Below are positions 26,590 to 34,418 of a stretch of DNA of 34,430 nt, one piece after another. Numbering within the stretch: position 1 is the stretch's first letter; each line of letters begins with the position of its first letter. Source of the DNA: Campylobacter jejuni (GTDB taxonomy: Bacteria; Campylobacterota; Campylobacteria; Campylobacterales; Campylobacteraceae); assembly GCF_002179165.1 (NCBI RefSeq), contig NZ_NFNY01000115.1, positions 1 through 34,430 on the forward strand. Direction: 5' to 3'. Made by a program: the position numbers and the translations under genes. Below the pieces are notes generated by a model that had not been told where the DNA came from, ran no database searches, and saw nothing but the letters and a program-made list of their open reading frames with translations.

Positions 26590-27546
26590 ATGAAAAAAAT
26601 ATTATCAGTAGCTCTTTTTGGAGCTACCCTACTTTATGCAGAAAGTTCTGCCTTTGGCGCAGGAGATTTAACAAGCAATTCCCCTTATGGTTTAACATCG
26701 AGTGAAAAACTACTCAAAGAAAAATTAGATACTTTAAGCAATGATAACGCTCAATCAAATTCTAGAATTAACGAACTTACTCAAAGAATTGAAGGATTAC
26801 AAAGCACTTTAGAAGGCATCAATTCACAATATGCTAAATCTAATTCTAGATTAACCCAACTTGAAACAAATTCCGAAACTTTAGAAAACAACCTGAGCAT
26901 AGAACTAAAAAATTTGAAAGCCTATGTTGAAGAAAGTAGAAAAATTCAAGAAACTAATAATAAACAAATTAAAAAAATCTTAGCAGAGCTTAGCTCTTTA
27001 GTTGATTCTATTAATGCAAATTATGTCTCTAAAGATGAGCTAGATGATATGAATTTGAGTGTGAAAAATGGAGTGATGGTTACACCTATATCCATTAATG
27101 ATGCAAATAATACTCTTAATAAAGAAGATAATACTACTAAAGCACAAATTCAAGAAAAAGAAATCACGCAAATAGATGATTCTTGGAAAAAGAAGAAAAA
27201 TAATGAAATTTTAGACTTAGCTATTAAAGATTTAAATAAAAATTCTTATGAAGATTCTAAAGTAAAGTTAAATTATCTTATAGAAAAACAATATAAACCA
27301 GCAAGGGCAAATTTTTGGCTAGGAGAAATAGAATATAAGCAAAAAAAATACAATAATGCTATTGTGTATTACAAAAAAAGTTCCACAATAAGCACAAAAG
27401 GGGATTATTTTCCAAAGCTTTTATATCATACAGCCATTTCGCTTGATAAGATCGGAGATCCAAAAACAGCAAATGGGTTTTACAAGGCTTTAAAGACAAA
27501 TTATCCAAATTCACCCGAAGCAAAAGCTTCCCCAAATAGAAAATAA
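26590..27546 (+). CDS. cpoB: CpoB/YbgF-like coiled-coil TPR protein
   Basis: A 318-aa periplasmic protein that in E. coli coordinates Tol-Pal with PBP1b during division. The start is the ATG at 26590; the TTG directly before it would add only one residue. A signal peptide (MKKILSVALFGATLLYA) is followed by a long coiled coil (about 35-150) and a C-terminal TPR-like region (about 205-318: NSYEDSKVKLNYLIEKQYKP, FWLGEIEYKQKKYNNAIVYY, YHTAISLDKIGDPKTANGFY). The position after pal is conserved in many proteobacteria. Confidence 0.88.
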   Translation: MKKILSVALFGATLLYAESSAFGAGDLTSNSPYGLTSSEKLLKEKLDTLSNDNAQSNSRINELTQRIEGLQSTLEGINSQYAKSNSRLTQLETNSETLENNLSIELKNLKAYVEESRKIQETNNKQIKKILAELSSLVDSINANYVSKDELDDMNLSVKNGVMVTPISINDANNTLNKEDNTTKAQIQEKEITQIDDSWKKKKNNEILDLAIKDLNKNSYEDSKVKLNYLIEKQYKPARANFWLGEIEYKQKKYNNAIVYYKKSSTISTKGDYFPKLLYHTAISLDKIGDPKTANGFYKALKTNYPNSPEAKASPNRK

Positions 27547-27563
27547 AAATTAAGGAGAATAAA

Positions 27564-28133
27564 ATGGCTATAGAAAAAAATAGTGTAGTTTCAATGTTTT
27601 ATGAGTTAAAAGATGCAAATACTAACGAGGTTTTAGAATCAAATTTGTATGCAGAACCCATCTCTTTTATCTTAGGCAAAGGACAAATTTTAGAAAGTTT
27701 AGAAGAAGAAGTGATGAAGCTTGATTGTCCTAGTAATGCTGATGTTATAATCAAAAAAGACAAAGGATTAGGCGAATATGATGAAAATGCGATCCAAACC
27801 TTACCAAAAGAGCAATTTGCCGGTATTGATTTAAAAGTAGGTATGGAGCTTTTTGGAGAAGGTGAAAATGGTGAAACCGTTCGTGTAAGCGTAAAAGAAA
27901 TCGGTGAAAATGATGTAACGATTGATTATAATCATCCTTATGCAGGACGTGACTTGCTTTTTTCTTTAAACATTGTAGATGCTAGAGCTGCAAGTGAAGA
28001 TGAAATTCTAACAGGTATCATAACAGGAAGCAAAAGTTGTGGTTGTGGAAGTGGACACGGGCATGGACATCATCACCACGGACATGGTGGTGGCGGATGC
28101 TGCGGTGGTGGCGGTGGATGTGGTTGCCACTAA
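27564..28133 (+). CDS. slyD: FKBP-type peptidyl-prolyl isomerase SlyD with Cys/His tail
   Basis: A 189-aa cytoplasmic peptidyl-prolyl isomerase/chaperone and metal-handling protein. FKBP core (about 1-70 and 125-150), inserted flap domain (about 70-125, with GLGEYDENAIQTLPKEQF), then a C-terminal tail (155-189) with eight His and six Cys in Gly repeats. This tail is the nickel/zinc-binding region that in E. coli SlyD serves [NiFe]-hydrogenase maturation; Campylobacter has such a hydrogenase. It is the most GC-rich stretch here. fabD starts 1 nt after its stop. Confidence 0.92.
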   Translation: MAIEKNSVVSMFYELKDANTNEVLESNLYAEPISFILGKGQILESLEEEVMKLDCPSNADVIIKKDKGLGEYDENAIQTLPKEQFAGIDLKVGMELFGEGENGETVRVSVKEIGENDVTIDYNHPYAGRDLLFSLNIVDARAASEDEILTGIITGSKSCGCGSGHGHGHHHHGHGGGGCCGGGGGCGCH

Positions 28134-28134
28134 G

Positions 28135-29052
28135 ATGGATATTGCATTTATTTTTCCAGGTCAAGGTTCTCAAAGCCTTGGCATGGGTAAGGATTTTTAC
28201 GAAAACTCTAAAGGTGCAAAAGAACTCCTAGATAATGCGAGTGATTTTTGTAAAATTGATTTTAAAAACTTACTATTTACTCAAAATGAAGATTTAAATA
28301 AAAGCGAATTCACTCAGCCTGCTATACTTTTAAATTCTCTTATGGCTTATAATGCCTTATTAGAAAAAAAATCTGATTTAAAGGCTAAATTTGCACTAGG
28401 ACATTCTTTGGGTGAATTTTCAGCTTTAGCGATTAATGGTGCGTTTGACTTTTTAGAAGCAATCAAACTTGTGCATGAAAGAGGATTATTTATGCAAGAA
28501 GATTGTATGAAAATTCAAGCAGGTATGATGGTGATTTTAGGACTTGACGATAGTAAGGTAGAAGAGCTTTGCAAAAGTGCTAGAGATGAAAATAAGCAAA
28601 TTTTTGCAGCCAACTATAATTGCGATGGACAAATTGTAGTAGCTGGTTTAAAACCTGATTTAGAAAGCTTTGAGAGTAAATTTAAATCAGCCGGTGCTAA
28701 AAGAGCCATGCTTTTAAATATGAGTGTTGCGAGCCATTGCCCACTTTTGGAAAATGCTTCAACCAAGCTTTGCGTAGAGCTTGAAAAGGTATTAAAACCT
28801 AATTTTAAGCCAGTAATTTCTAATGTGAATGCAAAAGCTTACACAAGCAAAGAAGAAGCACTTTCTTTATTAAAAGCACAGCTTGTCTCTCCTGTGCTTT
28901 ATAAACAAAGCATTAAAAATAATGAAGAAGTGGAATTTTTTGTGGAATTTGGCGCAAGTGTGCTTAAGGGTTTAAATAAAAAAATCACTGCAAAAGAAAC
29001 TTATTCTTTAAGCAATTTAAATGATATTGATGAATTTTTAAAGGTTTTATAA
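28135..29052 (+). CDS. fabD: Malonyl-CoA-acyl carrier protein transacylase
   Basis: Transfers malonyl from CoA to ACP for fatty-acid synthesis. From ATG 28135 it is 305 aa and starts MDIAFIFPGQGSQSLGMGKD, the standard N-terminus; an upstream in-frame ATG falls in the slyD tail and is not credible. GHSLGE with catalytic Ser91 and the downstream ASHCPLL (catalytic His region) are visible. The ribosome binding site is unusual, being the Gly-codon-rich end of slyD. Confidence 0.95.
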   Translation: MDIAFIFPGQGSQSLGMGKDFYENSKGAKELLDNASDFCKIDFKNLLFTQNEDLNKSEFTQPAILLNSLMAYNALLEKKSDLKAKFALGHSLGEFSALAINGAFDFLEAIKLVHERGLFMQEDCMKIQAGMMVILGLDDSKVEELCKSARDENKQIFAANYNCDGQIVVAGLKPDLESFESKFKSAGAKRAMLLNMSVASHCPLLENASTKLCVELEKVLKPNFKPVISNVNAKAYTSKEEALSLLKAQLVSPVLYKQSIKNNEEVEFFVEFGASVLKGLNKKITAKETYSLSNLNDIDEFLKVL

Positions 29053-29739
29053 ATGAAAATAGCGATTTTAGGTGCAATGAGCGAAGAAATTACCCCTTTG
29101 CTTGAAACATTAAAAGATTATACAAAATTAGAACACGCAAATAATACTTATTATTTTGCAAATTATAAAAATCACGAACTTATTCTTGCTTATTCTAAAA
29201 TAGGAAAGGTAAATTCAACTTTAAGTGCTAGTGTGATGATAGAAAAATTTGGAGCACAAGTTTTGCTTTTTACGGGTGTTGCAGGAGCTTTTAATCCTGA
29301 GCTTGAAATAGGCGATTTGCTTTATGCAACCAAACTAGCACAATACGATCTTGATATTACAGCTTTTGGTCATCCTTTGGGCTTTGTTCCAGGAAATGAA
29401 ATTTTTATTAAAACAGATGATAAATTAAACAATATTGCTTTAGAAGTAGCAAAAGAACTAAACATAAAACTTCGTTCAGGTATTATTGCAACGGGAGATG
29501 AGTTTATTTGTGATGAAGCTAAAAAAGCAAAAATTAGAGAAATTTTTAATGCCGATGCTTGTGAAATGGAAGGTGCTAGCGTAGCTTTAGTATGTGATGC
29601 TTTAAAAGTGCCTTGTTTTATTTTAAGAGCGATGAGTGATAAGGCTGGGGAAAAGGCTGAATTTGATTTTGATGAATTTGTTATTAATTCGGCTAAAATT
29701 TCAGCGAATTTTGTTCTTAAAATGTGTGAGAAATTATGA
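29053..29739 (+). CDS. pfs: MTA/SAH nucleosidase (also aminofutalosine nucleosidase)
   Basis: A 228-aa nucleosidase cleaving methylthioadenosine and S-adenosylhomocysteine; in Campylobacter and Helicobacter the same enzyme also hydrolyses 6-amino-6-deoxyfutalosine for menaquinone synthesis. Motifs include LGAMSEEI (residues 5-12), the GVAGAFNPELEIGDL region and the catalytic EMEGASVA (about 172-179) with RAMSDKAG downstream. The start directly follows the fabD stop. It thereby affects AI-2 precursor formation. Confidence 0.95.
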   Translation: MKIAILGAMSEEITPLLETLKDYTKLEHANNTYYFANYKNHELILAYSKIGKVNSTLSASVMIEKFGAQVLLFTGVAGAFNPELEIGDLLYATKLAQYDLDITAFGHPLGFVPGNEIFIKTDDKLNNIALEVAKELNIKLRSGIIATGDEFICDEAKKAKIREIFNADACEMEGASVALVCDALKVPCFILRAMSDKAGEKAEFDFDEFVINSAKISANFVLKMCEKL

Positions 29740-30491
29740 TAAATCTTAGCAAGAAACTAATACGCCAAGTCGCACAAGCTAATGCGAAATTTAATCTTAT
29801 AAAAGATGGAGATAAAGTCCTTTTAGGGCTTAGTGGCGGAAAAGATTCTTTAGCTTTGGCTCATCTTTTAAAAAGAATGCAAGTGCATGCTCCTTTTAAA
29901 TTTGAATATGAAGCGGCGACTTTAAGTTATGGTATGGGCGAGGATTATTCAGGACTTCACGCGCATTGTAAGGAGCATGGCATTAAACATAGTGTTATTG
30001 ATTCTAATATTTATGAAGTTTCAGGCGATACGATAAGAGAAAATTCGAGTTTTTGTAGTTATTTTTCAAGAATGCGTCGTGGTGCTTTATATACCTATGC
30101 ACTTGAAAAAGGCTTTAATAAACTAGCCATTGCACATCATTTAGACGATGCAGCAGAGAGTTTTTTTATGAATTTTATCCATAATGGAGCTTTAAGAACT
30201 CTAGCACCTATTTATCAAAGCAAACGCGGTATTACAGTGATCCGTCCTTTGATTTTTGTGCGTGAAAGACAACTTAGAGACAATGCTATACAAAATGAGC
30301 TTAGTGTAATAGGAAATGAATTTTGTCCAGGGATGAAATTAAGCGAAAAAAATGTCAAATTTCCGCATGCAAGAGAAGAAGCAAAACAGCTTTTAGCGAA
30401 TTTAGAAAAAGAACATCCTAAGCTTTTTACGAGCTTAAAAACCGCTTTTTCAAATTTACATACTGAAAGTTTTTGGCTAAATAATAATTAA
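29736..30491 (+). CDS. TtcA-family PP-loop ATPase with degenerate CxxC motifs
   Basis: A 251-aa protein of the TtcA/TilS-like PP-loop group. The adenylating loop SGGKDS (33-38) is intact, as are HHLDDAAESFF and the SRMRRGALY (111-119) region. In E. coli TtcA the [4Fe-4S] cluster is held by a CxxC plus another Cys. Here the first motif reads C-S-Y-F (Cys107, Phe110) and the second C-P-G-M (Cys197, Met200), so the second Cys of both is missing. tRNA 2-thiocytidine synthesis is possible but not assured; Cj0118 is the positional counterpart in C. jejuni by recollection. It overlaps pfs by 4 nt. Confidence 0.8.
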   Translation: MINLSKKLIRQVAQANAKFNLIKDGDKVLLGLSGGKDSLALAHLLKRMQVHAPFKFEYEAATLSYGMGEDYSGLHAHCKEHGIKHSVIDSNIYEVSGDTIRENSSFCSYFSRMRRGALYTYALEKGFNKLAIAHHLDDAAESFFMNFIHNGALRTLAPIYQSKRGITVIRPLIFVRERQLRDNAIQNELSVIGNEFCPGMKLSEKNVKFPHAREEAKQLLANLEKEHPKLFTSLKTAFSNLHTESFWLNNN

Positions 30492-30509
30492 ATTTCTTTT
30501 GGATTTTAA

Positions 30510-31031
30510 ATGAAAAAAGCATTTGTTGTGATAGACTATCAAAATGATTTTATTGACGGGAGCTTAGGTTTTGAGAAGGCTTTAAAAATCAAAGAAAATA
30601 TCATTAATGAACTTAATAAACTCGATTTTAACACCACGCATTTACTTTTTACTTACGATACACACGATGAAAATTATTTAAAGAGCAAAGAGGGTTTAAA
30701 TTTACCTATTAAGCACTGCATAAAAGAAAGTTTTGGCTGGCAAATGCCAGAAATTTTTGAACCTTTTTTGCAAAAAGCACACAAAATTTTTTATAAAAAT
30801 ACTTTTGGAAGTTTGGAATTTGCAAATTTTATTGCAAAAAGCGAGTATGAAGAAATCCATTTCGCAGGACTTGTTTCACATATTTGCGTGTTTTGCAATA
30901 TCATTTTAGCTTTTAGTGCAAAGCCAAATTCAAGACTTGTTTTACACCAAAGCTTATGTGCAAGTTTTGATGAAAATTTAGAAAAATCCGCTTTTGATTT
31001 ACTAAGAAGTTATGGTGTTGAAATAGTGTGA
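30510..31031 (+). CDS. Isochorismatase-fold cysteine hydrolase
   Basis: A 173-aa cysteine hydrolase. The triad Asp9 (VVIDYQNDF), Lys96 (FYKNTFGS) and Cys126 (GLVSHICVFCN) matches the isochorismatase/nicotinamidase superfamily. The cis-peptide region LVSHIC is as expected. The substrate cannot be told from sequence; a nicotinamidase-like or other amidase role is open. It starts 18 nt after the TtcA-like gene without a strong ribosome binding site (TTGGATTTTAA). Confidence 0.82.
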   Translation: MKKAFVVIDYQNDFIDGSLGFEKALKIKENIINELNKLDFNTTHLLFTYDTHDENYLKSKEGLNLPIKHCIKESFGWQMPEIFEPFLQKAHKIFYKNTFGSLEFANFIAKSEYEEIHFAGLVSHICVFCNIILAFSAKPNSRLVLHQSLCASFDENLEKSAFDLLRSYGVEIV

Positions 31032-31046
31032 TTTAAGGATTAAACG

Positions 31047-31748
31047 ATGTTTTTTGTCATAATATTATTTATCATTATTCTTATTTTACTTTTTATAAAT
31101 CACAGCAAAGAAAAAACCAATAAAAATTTAAATAAAATCATTTCAGAACAAATTCAAAAAGAGCAGGCAAGAAAACTTAAAAATCAAGTCTTCCTAGAGC
31201 AAGAAAGACAAGAAGAAAAGGAAGTAGAGCATAAAAAAACCAAAGAATACAAGCTCGAATTAGTTAAAAATAATAATATTTTAGTTAGAGAATTAATGGG
31301 TTTGCAAGAATTTATGATTTATAGAGAGCTAATTTTTTGTGAAGATATTAAGAATAATTTTATTGTTTTTCCGCAAATTTCACTCAAAAGCTTTTTAAAA
31401 AATGAAAAAGAAAGTGAAGTTTGGACAGCTTATTCTGATTTGATAGTTGATTTTTTATTTGTAATTAAGGATTTTAAAAATCAAACAAGCAAACCTTTTG
31501 CGGTGTTAGAATTTAATGGTGGTGGGCATTATGGAGATAAATCAGATCTTTTAAATGTAGAAAAAATTAAAAAAAATGATGAGATTAAAAAACAAGCTAT
31601 CACAAAAGCGGGAATTTTATTTTTTATTTTAGAAGCAAAAGAGGTTTATAAGGATAATCAATGTTTTCTTGATGGAGAAAAACTCAAAATAAAAATCAAT
31701 GCTTTTGCTGAAATTTTAAAATCAAATTTAGATCAAATTCCAAGTTGA
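31047..31748 (+). CDS. Membrane-anchored DUF2726 protein
   Basis: A 233-aa protein. An N-terminal membrane helix (about 2-18, FFVIILFIIILILLFIN) is followed by a charged coiled-coil linker (20-75, Lys/Glu/Gln) and a DUF2726-like domain (about 82-225), which is a PD-(D/E)XK nuclease-fold relative. Candidate active-site residues are Asp135 (LIVDFLFVI) and Glu155 (FAVLEFNGGGHYG), followed by the DEIKKQAITKAGI helix. The usual Lys after the Glu strand is not evident (EFN), so activity is uncertain. It lies between a hydrolase gene and recO, in the same direction. Confidence 0.75.
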   Translation: MFFVIILFIIILILLFINHSKEKTNKNLNKIISEQIQKEQARKLKNQVFLEQERQEEKEVEHKKTKEYKLELVKNNNILVRELMGLQEFMIYRELIFCEDIKNNFIVFPQISLKSFLKNEKESEVWTAYSDLIVDFLFVIKDFKNQTSKPFAVLEFNGGGHYGDKSDLLNVEKIKKNDEIKKQAITKAGILFFILEAKEVYKDNQCFLDGEKLKIKINAFAEILKSNLDQIPS

Positions 31749-31757
31749 AAAATAATT

Positions 31758-32372
31758 ATGCAAGGCTTTATACTCCACACGCAAAAAGTAAAGGATGAAG
31801 ATTTAATCGTATATATTTTAAGCCCTAAAGAGCTTGTTAAGGCTTACCGTTTTTATGGACTTAGACATTCAAGTATTTTAAGTGGCTATAAAATCGACTT
31901 TGCCTTAGATGAAAATCCTAGTTTTTTACCAAGACTTAAAGATGTCTTGCATTTGGGTTTTGCATGGATAATGGATAGAGAAAAAATGTTGATTTGGCAG
32001 GAATTTATCCGCCTTTTATATCATCATTTAAAAGATACTCAAATGCTTGAAAGTTTTTATTTTGAGCTTTTAAACGAGTGTGCAAAGCGTTTTGAAAAAC
32101 AAAATGCCAAACGCGTAATTGTCGATGCTTATTTAAAAATTTTAGAATTTGAGGGGAGACTTCATAAGAATTTTATTTGTTTTGCTTGTGATGAAAAAAT
32201 CGAAAACCCCATCACTTTAATCAGAGCCTTTTTACCTTCACATCAATCTTGTGCTTTGGGTTATGAATTTGAAAAGCAAAAACTAAAAACTTTTTATGAA
32301 AGTAAAAATTGTGCAATTTTTGATGATGAACAAATACAAAATTTATACCAATTAATCAAGGAGGGTTTGTGA
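31758..32372 (+). CDS. recO: RecO-like DNA repair protein
   Basis: A 204-aa protein resembling RecO, which with RecR loads RecA at gaps. The N-terminal OB-fold begins MQGFILHTQKVKDEDLIVYI, followed by helical segments and a zinc-finger-like zone in which only three Cys remain (Cys141, Cys144, Cys175). Short, divergent RecO proteins are the norm in epsilonproteobacteria. Its stop overlaps the GTG of ybeY (GTGA). Confidence 0.83.
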   Translation: MQGFILHTQKVKDEDLIVYILSPKELVKAYRFYGLRHSSILSGYKIDFALDENPSFLPRLKDVLHLGFAWIMDREKMLIWQEFIRLLYHHLKDTQMLESFYFELLNECAKRFEKQNAKRVIVDAYLKILEFEGRLHKNFICFACDEKIENPITLIRAFLPSHQSCALGYEFEKQKLKTFYESKNCAIFDDEQIQNLYQLIKEGL

Positions 32373-32776
32373 TATTAAGCGATGAAAAATGCGAATTTTT
32401 AGAATCTATAGCAAGTTTTTTAAGCCCTAAGGATGTAGAACTCATTTTTGTGAATAGCAAAGAAATGCAAGAAATCAATTTAATGCAAAGAAAGCAAAAT
32501 AAAACCACCGATGTACTTTCTTTTCCTCTTGAAAATATCGACGATAAGCTGCCCTTGGGTTCTATTGTGATTAATATAGAACTAGCAGAGCAAAAAGCAA
32601 AAGAACTAGGACATAGTTTTAAAGAAGAAGTGAGTTTGCTTTTTATCCATGCAATGCTACATTTGCTAGGCTTTGACCATGAAAATGATAACGGAGAAAT
32701 GAGAGAAAAAGAAAAAGAACTTATAGGGTATTTTAATTTACCCAAGAGTTTGATCATAAGGACTTTAGAAGGCTGA
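32369..32776 (+). CDS. ybeY: Endoribonuclease YbeY
   Basis: Zinc-dependent RNase for 16S rRNA 3' maturation and ribosome quality control. It starts at GTG 32369 after a textbook AAGGAGGG (32358-32365), overlapping recO by 4 nt. The 135-aa protein has the H-x3-H-x5-H zinc motif at His94, His98 and His104 (HAMLHLLGFDH) and the conserved TTDVLSFPL stretch. It closes the rightward run; the next two genes converge on it. Confidence 0.95.
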   Translation: MILSDEKCEFLESIASFLSPKDVELIFVNSKEMQEINLMQRKQNKTTDVLSFPLENIDDKLPLGSIVINIELAEQKAKELGHSFKEEVSLLFIHAMLHLLGFDHENDNGEMREKEKELIGYFNLPKSLIIRTLEG

Positions 32777-32836
32777 ACTAAGATAAAAAAGTTTAGCTCT
32801 CTAATCAAAAATAATAAATATAAATTTAAATAAAAA

Positions 32837-33433
32837 TCAATATAGGCTAAAAGGGCTAAAATCAAAATTTAAGGCTTTAGGTATATTAAGTATAAAAGTT
32901 TTTAATTCTTTTTTAGGAGCAACTATCAAAGCAAATCCACCTTTATTATACCTATCCCAAACACTATAAAATTCTCTTTTAGAGCTTATATATTCTCCAT
33001 AACTTGGATCAAATATTTGTAAATAATCGCCTTTATGATTTATAATCACCACAAAATGTGGAAATCGTGGATCATCTTCAATTTTCACTAAAATAGGAAT
33101 ATTTAATAATTTATCTAAGCTATCTTTATCGATTTTATAGGAGTTACTTTCATAACCAAGTTTTTTTACTGCATCATTTAAATCCGCAAAGCTTACCATA
33201 TCTGTATAAAGTTTTTGCCCACTCATAGTTTTTAATAAATCTAATTCTGTTAAATTATTATCATCAAATAAATTTAAAAGTATAGCTAAAGAAGCAGCAC
33301 CGCAGGACTCTTCATAATTTTGTCTTATGACTTTTTCATTTTTAATTTCAGCATAAGACTTAACTACAAATTCTGCCTTTAAAGATAAAGGCAAAAGAGT
33401 CATTACTAATACTATTTTTAGAATTTTTTCCAT
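32837..33433 (-). CDS. Exported C39-type cysteine peptidase (FapD-like)
   Basis: A 198-aa protein with signal peptide (MEKILKIVLVMTLLPLSLKA, cleavage after Ala20) and a single peptidase C39 domain. Catalytic residues are visible: Gln38 and Cys44 in RQNYEESCGAASLA, His126 in DPRFPHFVVI and Asp142 in LQIFDPSYG. There is no ABC-transporter module, so it acts in the periplasm, unlike bacteriocin-processing transporters. In Pseudomonas the functional-amyloid operon has such an enzyme (FapD) together with an outer-membrane pore. Its start lies within the end of the barrel gene (16-nt overlap). A lysostaphin or transglutaminase-type assignment fits the motifs less well. Confidence 0.85.
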   Translation of the reverse strand: MEKILKIVLVMTLLPLSLKAEFVVKSYAEIKNEKVIRQNYEESCGAASLAILLNLFDDNNLTELDLLKTMSGQKLYTDMVSFADLNDAVKKLGYESNSYKIDKDSLDKLLNIPILVKIEDDPRFPHFVVIINHKGDYLQIFDPSYGEYISSKREFYSVWDRYNKGGFALIVAPKKELKTFILNIPKALNFDFSPFSLY

Positions 33434-34272
33434 AAGCTTAATCCAAACACACTATCAGGACTTGCAGAACTTCCGCCAAATTCAGCATTAACAGAAATAG
33501 CTGTATCTTGATTGATACTATAAGTAGAACCTAGACTTAAAGTTGGAATTGATCTCGTTTCTGAATTTTGATAGCCATTAATCTTTTGTTCGGTTTGAAA
33601 TCTTTGTTCTGCTCCTAAATCTAAAGTGATTTTAGGACTTAAGATAATGGATAAATTTCCACCTATATTGATAGTATTTCCATATTGTATTTTTCCTATT
33701 TTAAATTCTCTTGTTTGATTATAACCAAATCCTGTATAAATACTATATACAACCGGATCACTATATCCTCTTAGGCTAAGTTGCAAACTTTGAGATTTAA
33801 AATAAAAATTCTTAGTTTGATTTATAACTTTTTCTCTTTGAATTAGAGCAGTTTGAAAAGTGATCTGTGGCACAAAATCCGCTATACTATCTCCTGTATA
33901 AATAAAACCTAGCCATAAATTATCAAAACCTATGCGATTTTTACTAGAATACTCATTGGTAAAAAAATTTGTATATTCTTGTCTTGCATAACTTCCACCA
34001 CCTGAGATAAGAATATCAAATTTAGGAGTTAGTGTATAAATAAAAGTTTGAGTTAAAAAGACTTGCTTTGTATCATTCCAAATTGTAGGATCGCCACCTA
34101 TTGCTATGTTAGGGTAAAGGGAATATGAATTTGCATTTCCTGTGCTAAGCAAAGATACACTCGTAATACTCCTTAAGCCTATTTGTTTTTTAAATAAGCT
34201 ATCGATATTTAGCTCATCACTAGCAAAAAGCCAACTATTTAAAACTGCCAAAATAAGAATAATTTTTCTCAT
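33418..34272 (-). CDS. Outer-membrane beta-barrel protein, putative transporter/porin
   Basis: A 284-aa protein with signal peptide MRKIILILAVLNSWLFA and then alternating hydrophobic/polar beta-strands through to a terminal phenylalanine (LSLWKKF), the signal for BAM insertion. About 12 strands can be drawn. The pattern of aromatic girdles and the DLGAEQRF/TLSLGSTYSI strand pairs resemble the Phenol_MetA_deg/FapF-type barrels, but I cannot assign a family. Partner: the C39 peptidase downstream in the same operon. AAAGGATAAATA precedes ATG. No obvious N-terminal coiled coil like that of FapF is seen. Substrates unknown. Confidence 0.75.
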   Translation of the reverse strand: MRKIILILAVLNSWLFASDELNIDSLFKKQIGLRSITSVSLLSTGNANSYSLYPNIAIGGDPTIWNDTKQVFLTQTFIYTLTPKFDILISGGGSYARQEYTNFFTNEYSSKNRIGFDNLWLGFIYTGDSIADFVPQITFQTALIQREKVINQTKNFYFKSQSLQLSLRGYSDPVVYSIYTGFGYNQTREFKIGKIQYGNTINIGGNLSIILSPKITLDLGAEQRFQTEQKINGYQNSETRSIPTLSLGSTYSINQDTAISVNAEFGGSSASPDSVFGLSLWKKF

Positions 34273-34291
34273 TATTTATCCTTTCAAAATA

Positions 34292-34313
34292 TTGCTTAAA
34301 AAAGATTAAGCAA
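34292..34313 (-). promoter_or_regulatory. Leader hairpin before the barrel gene
   Basis: TTGCTTAA (34292-34299) and TTAAGCAA (34306-34313) pair exactly around a 6-nt loop, about 20 nt upstream of the barrel start and just upstream of its ribosome binding site. No T-tract follows on either strand, so a regulatory leader is more likely than a terminator. Confidence 0.4.
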
Positions 34314-34382
34314 GGAGTGTTCCAAGTTTAAAAATATTTAAGTGAAAATATTTCCAAAATTTCTCACCCTCATTAAAACACT

Positions 34383-34418
34383 ATTTTATCATTGCTTATA
34401 TTTTGCAAGTAATGATAA
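34383..34418 (-). promoter_or_regulatory. Promoter and inverted-repeat operator for the barrel-peptidase operon
   Basis: On the minus strand, TGATAAAAT (complement of 34384-34392) is a good extended -10 about 115 nt before the start. It lies within an inverted repeat, TTATCATT (34386-34393) and AATGATAA (34411-34418), whose arms extend four bases inward with one mismatch. The arms resemble Fur half-sites (GATAAT/ATTATC-type), but spacing is not standard. A repressor at this site would cover the -10 box. Confidence 0.45.

Noticed and set aside
28039-28134. Upstream in-frame start for fabD inside slyD
   Set aside because: The extension is an out-of-frame translation of the slyD Cys/His tail; ATG 28135 gives the family N-terminus.
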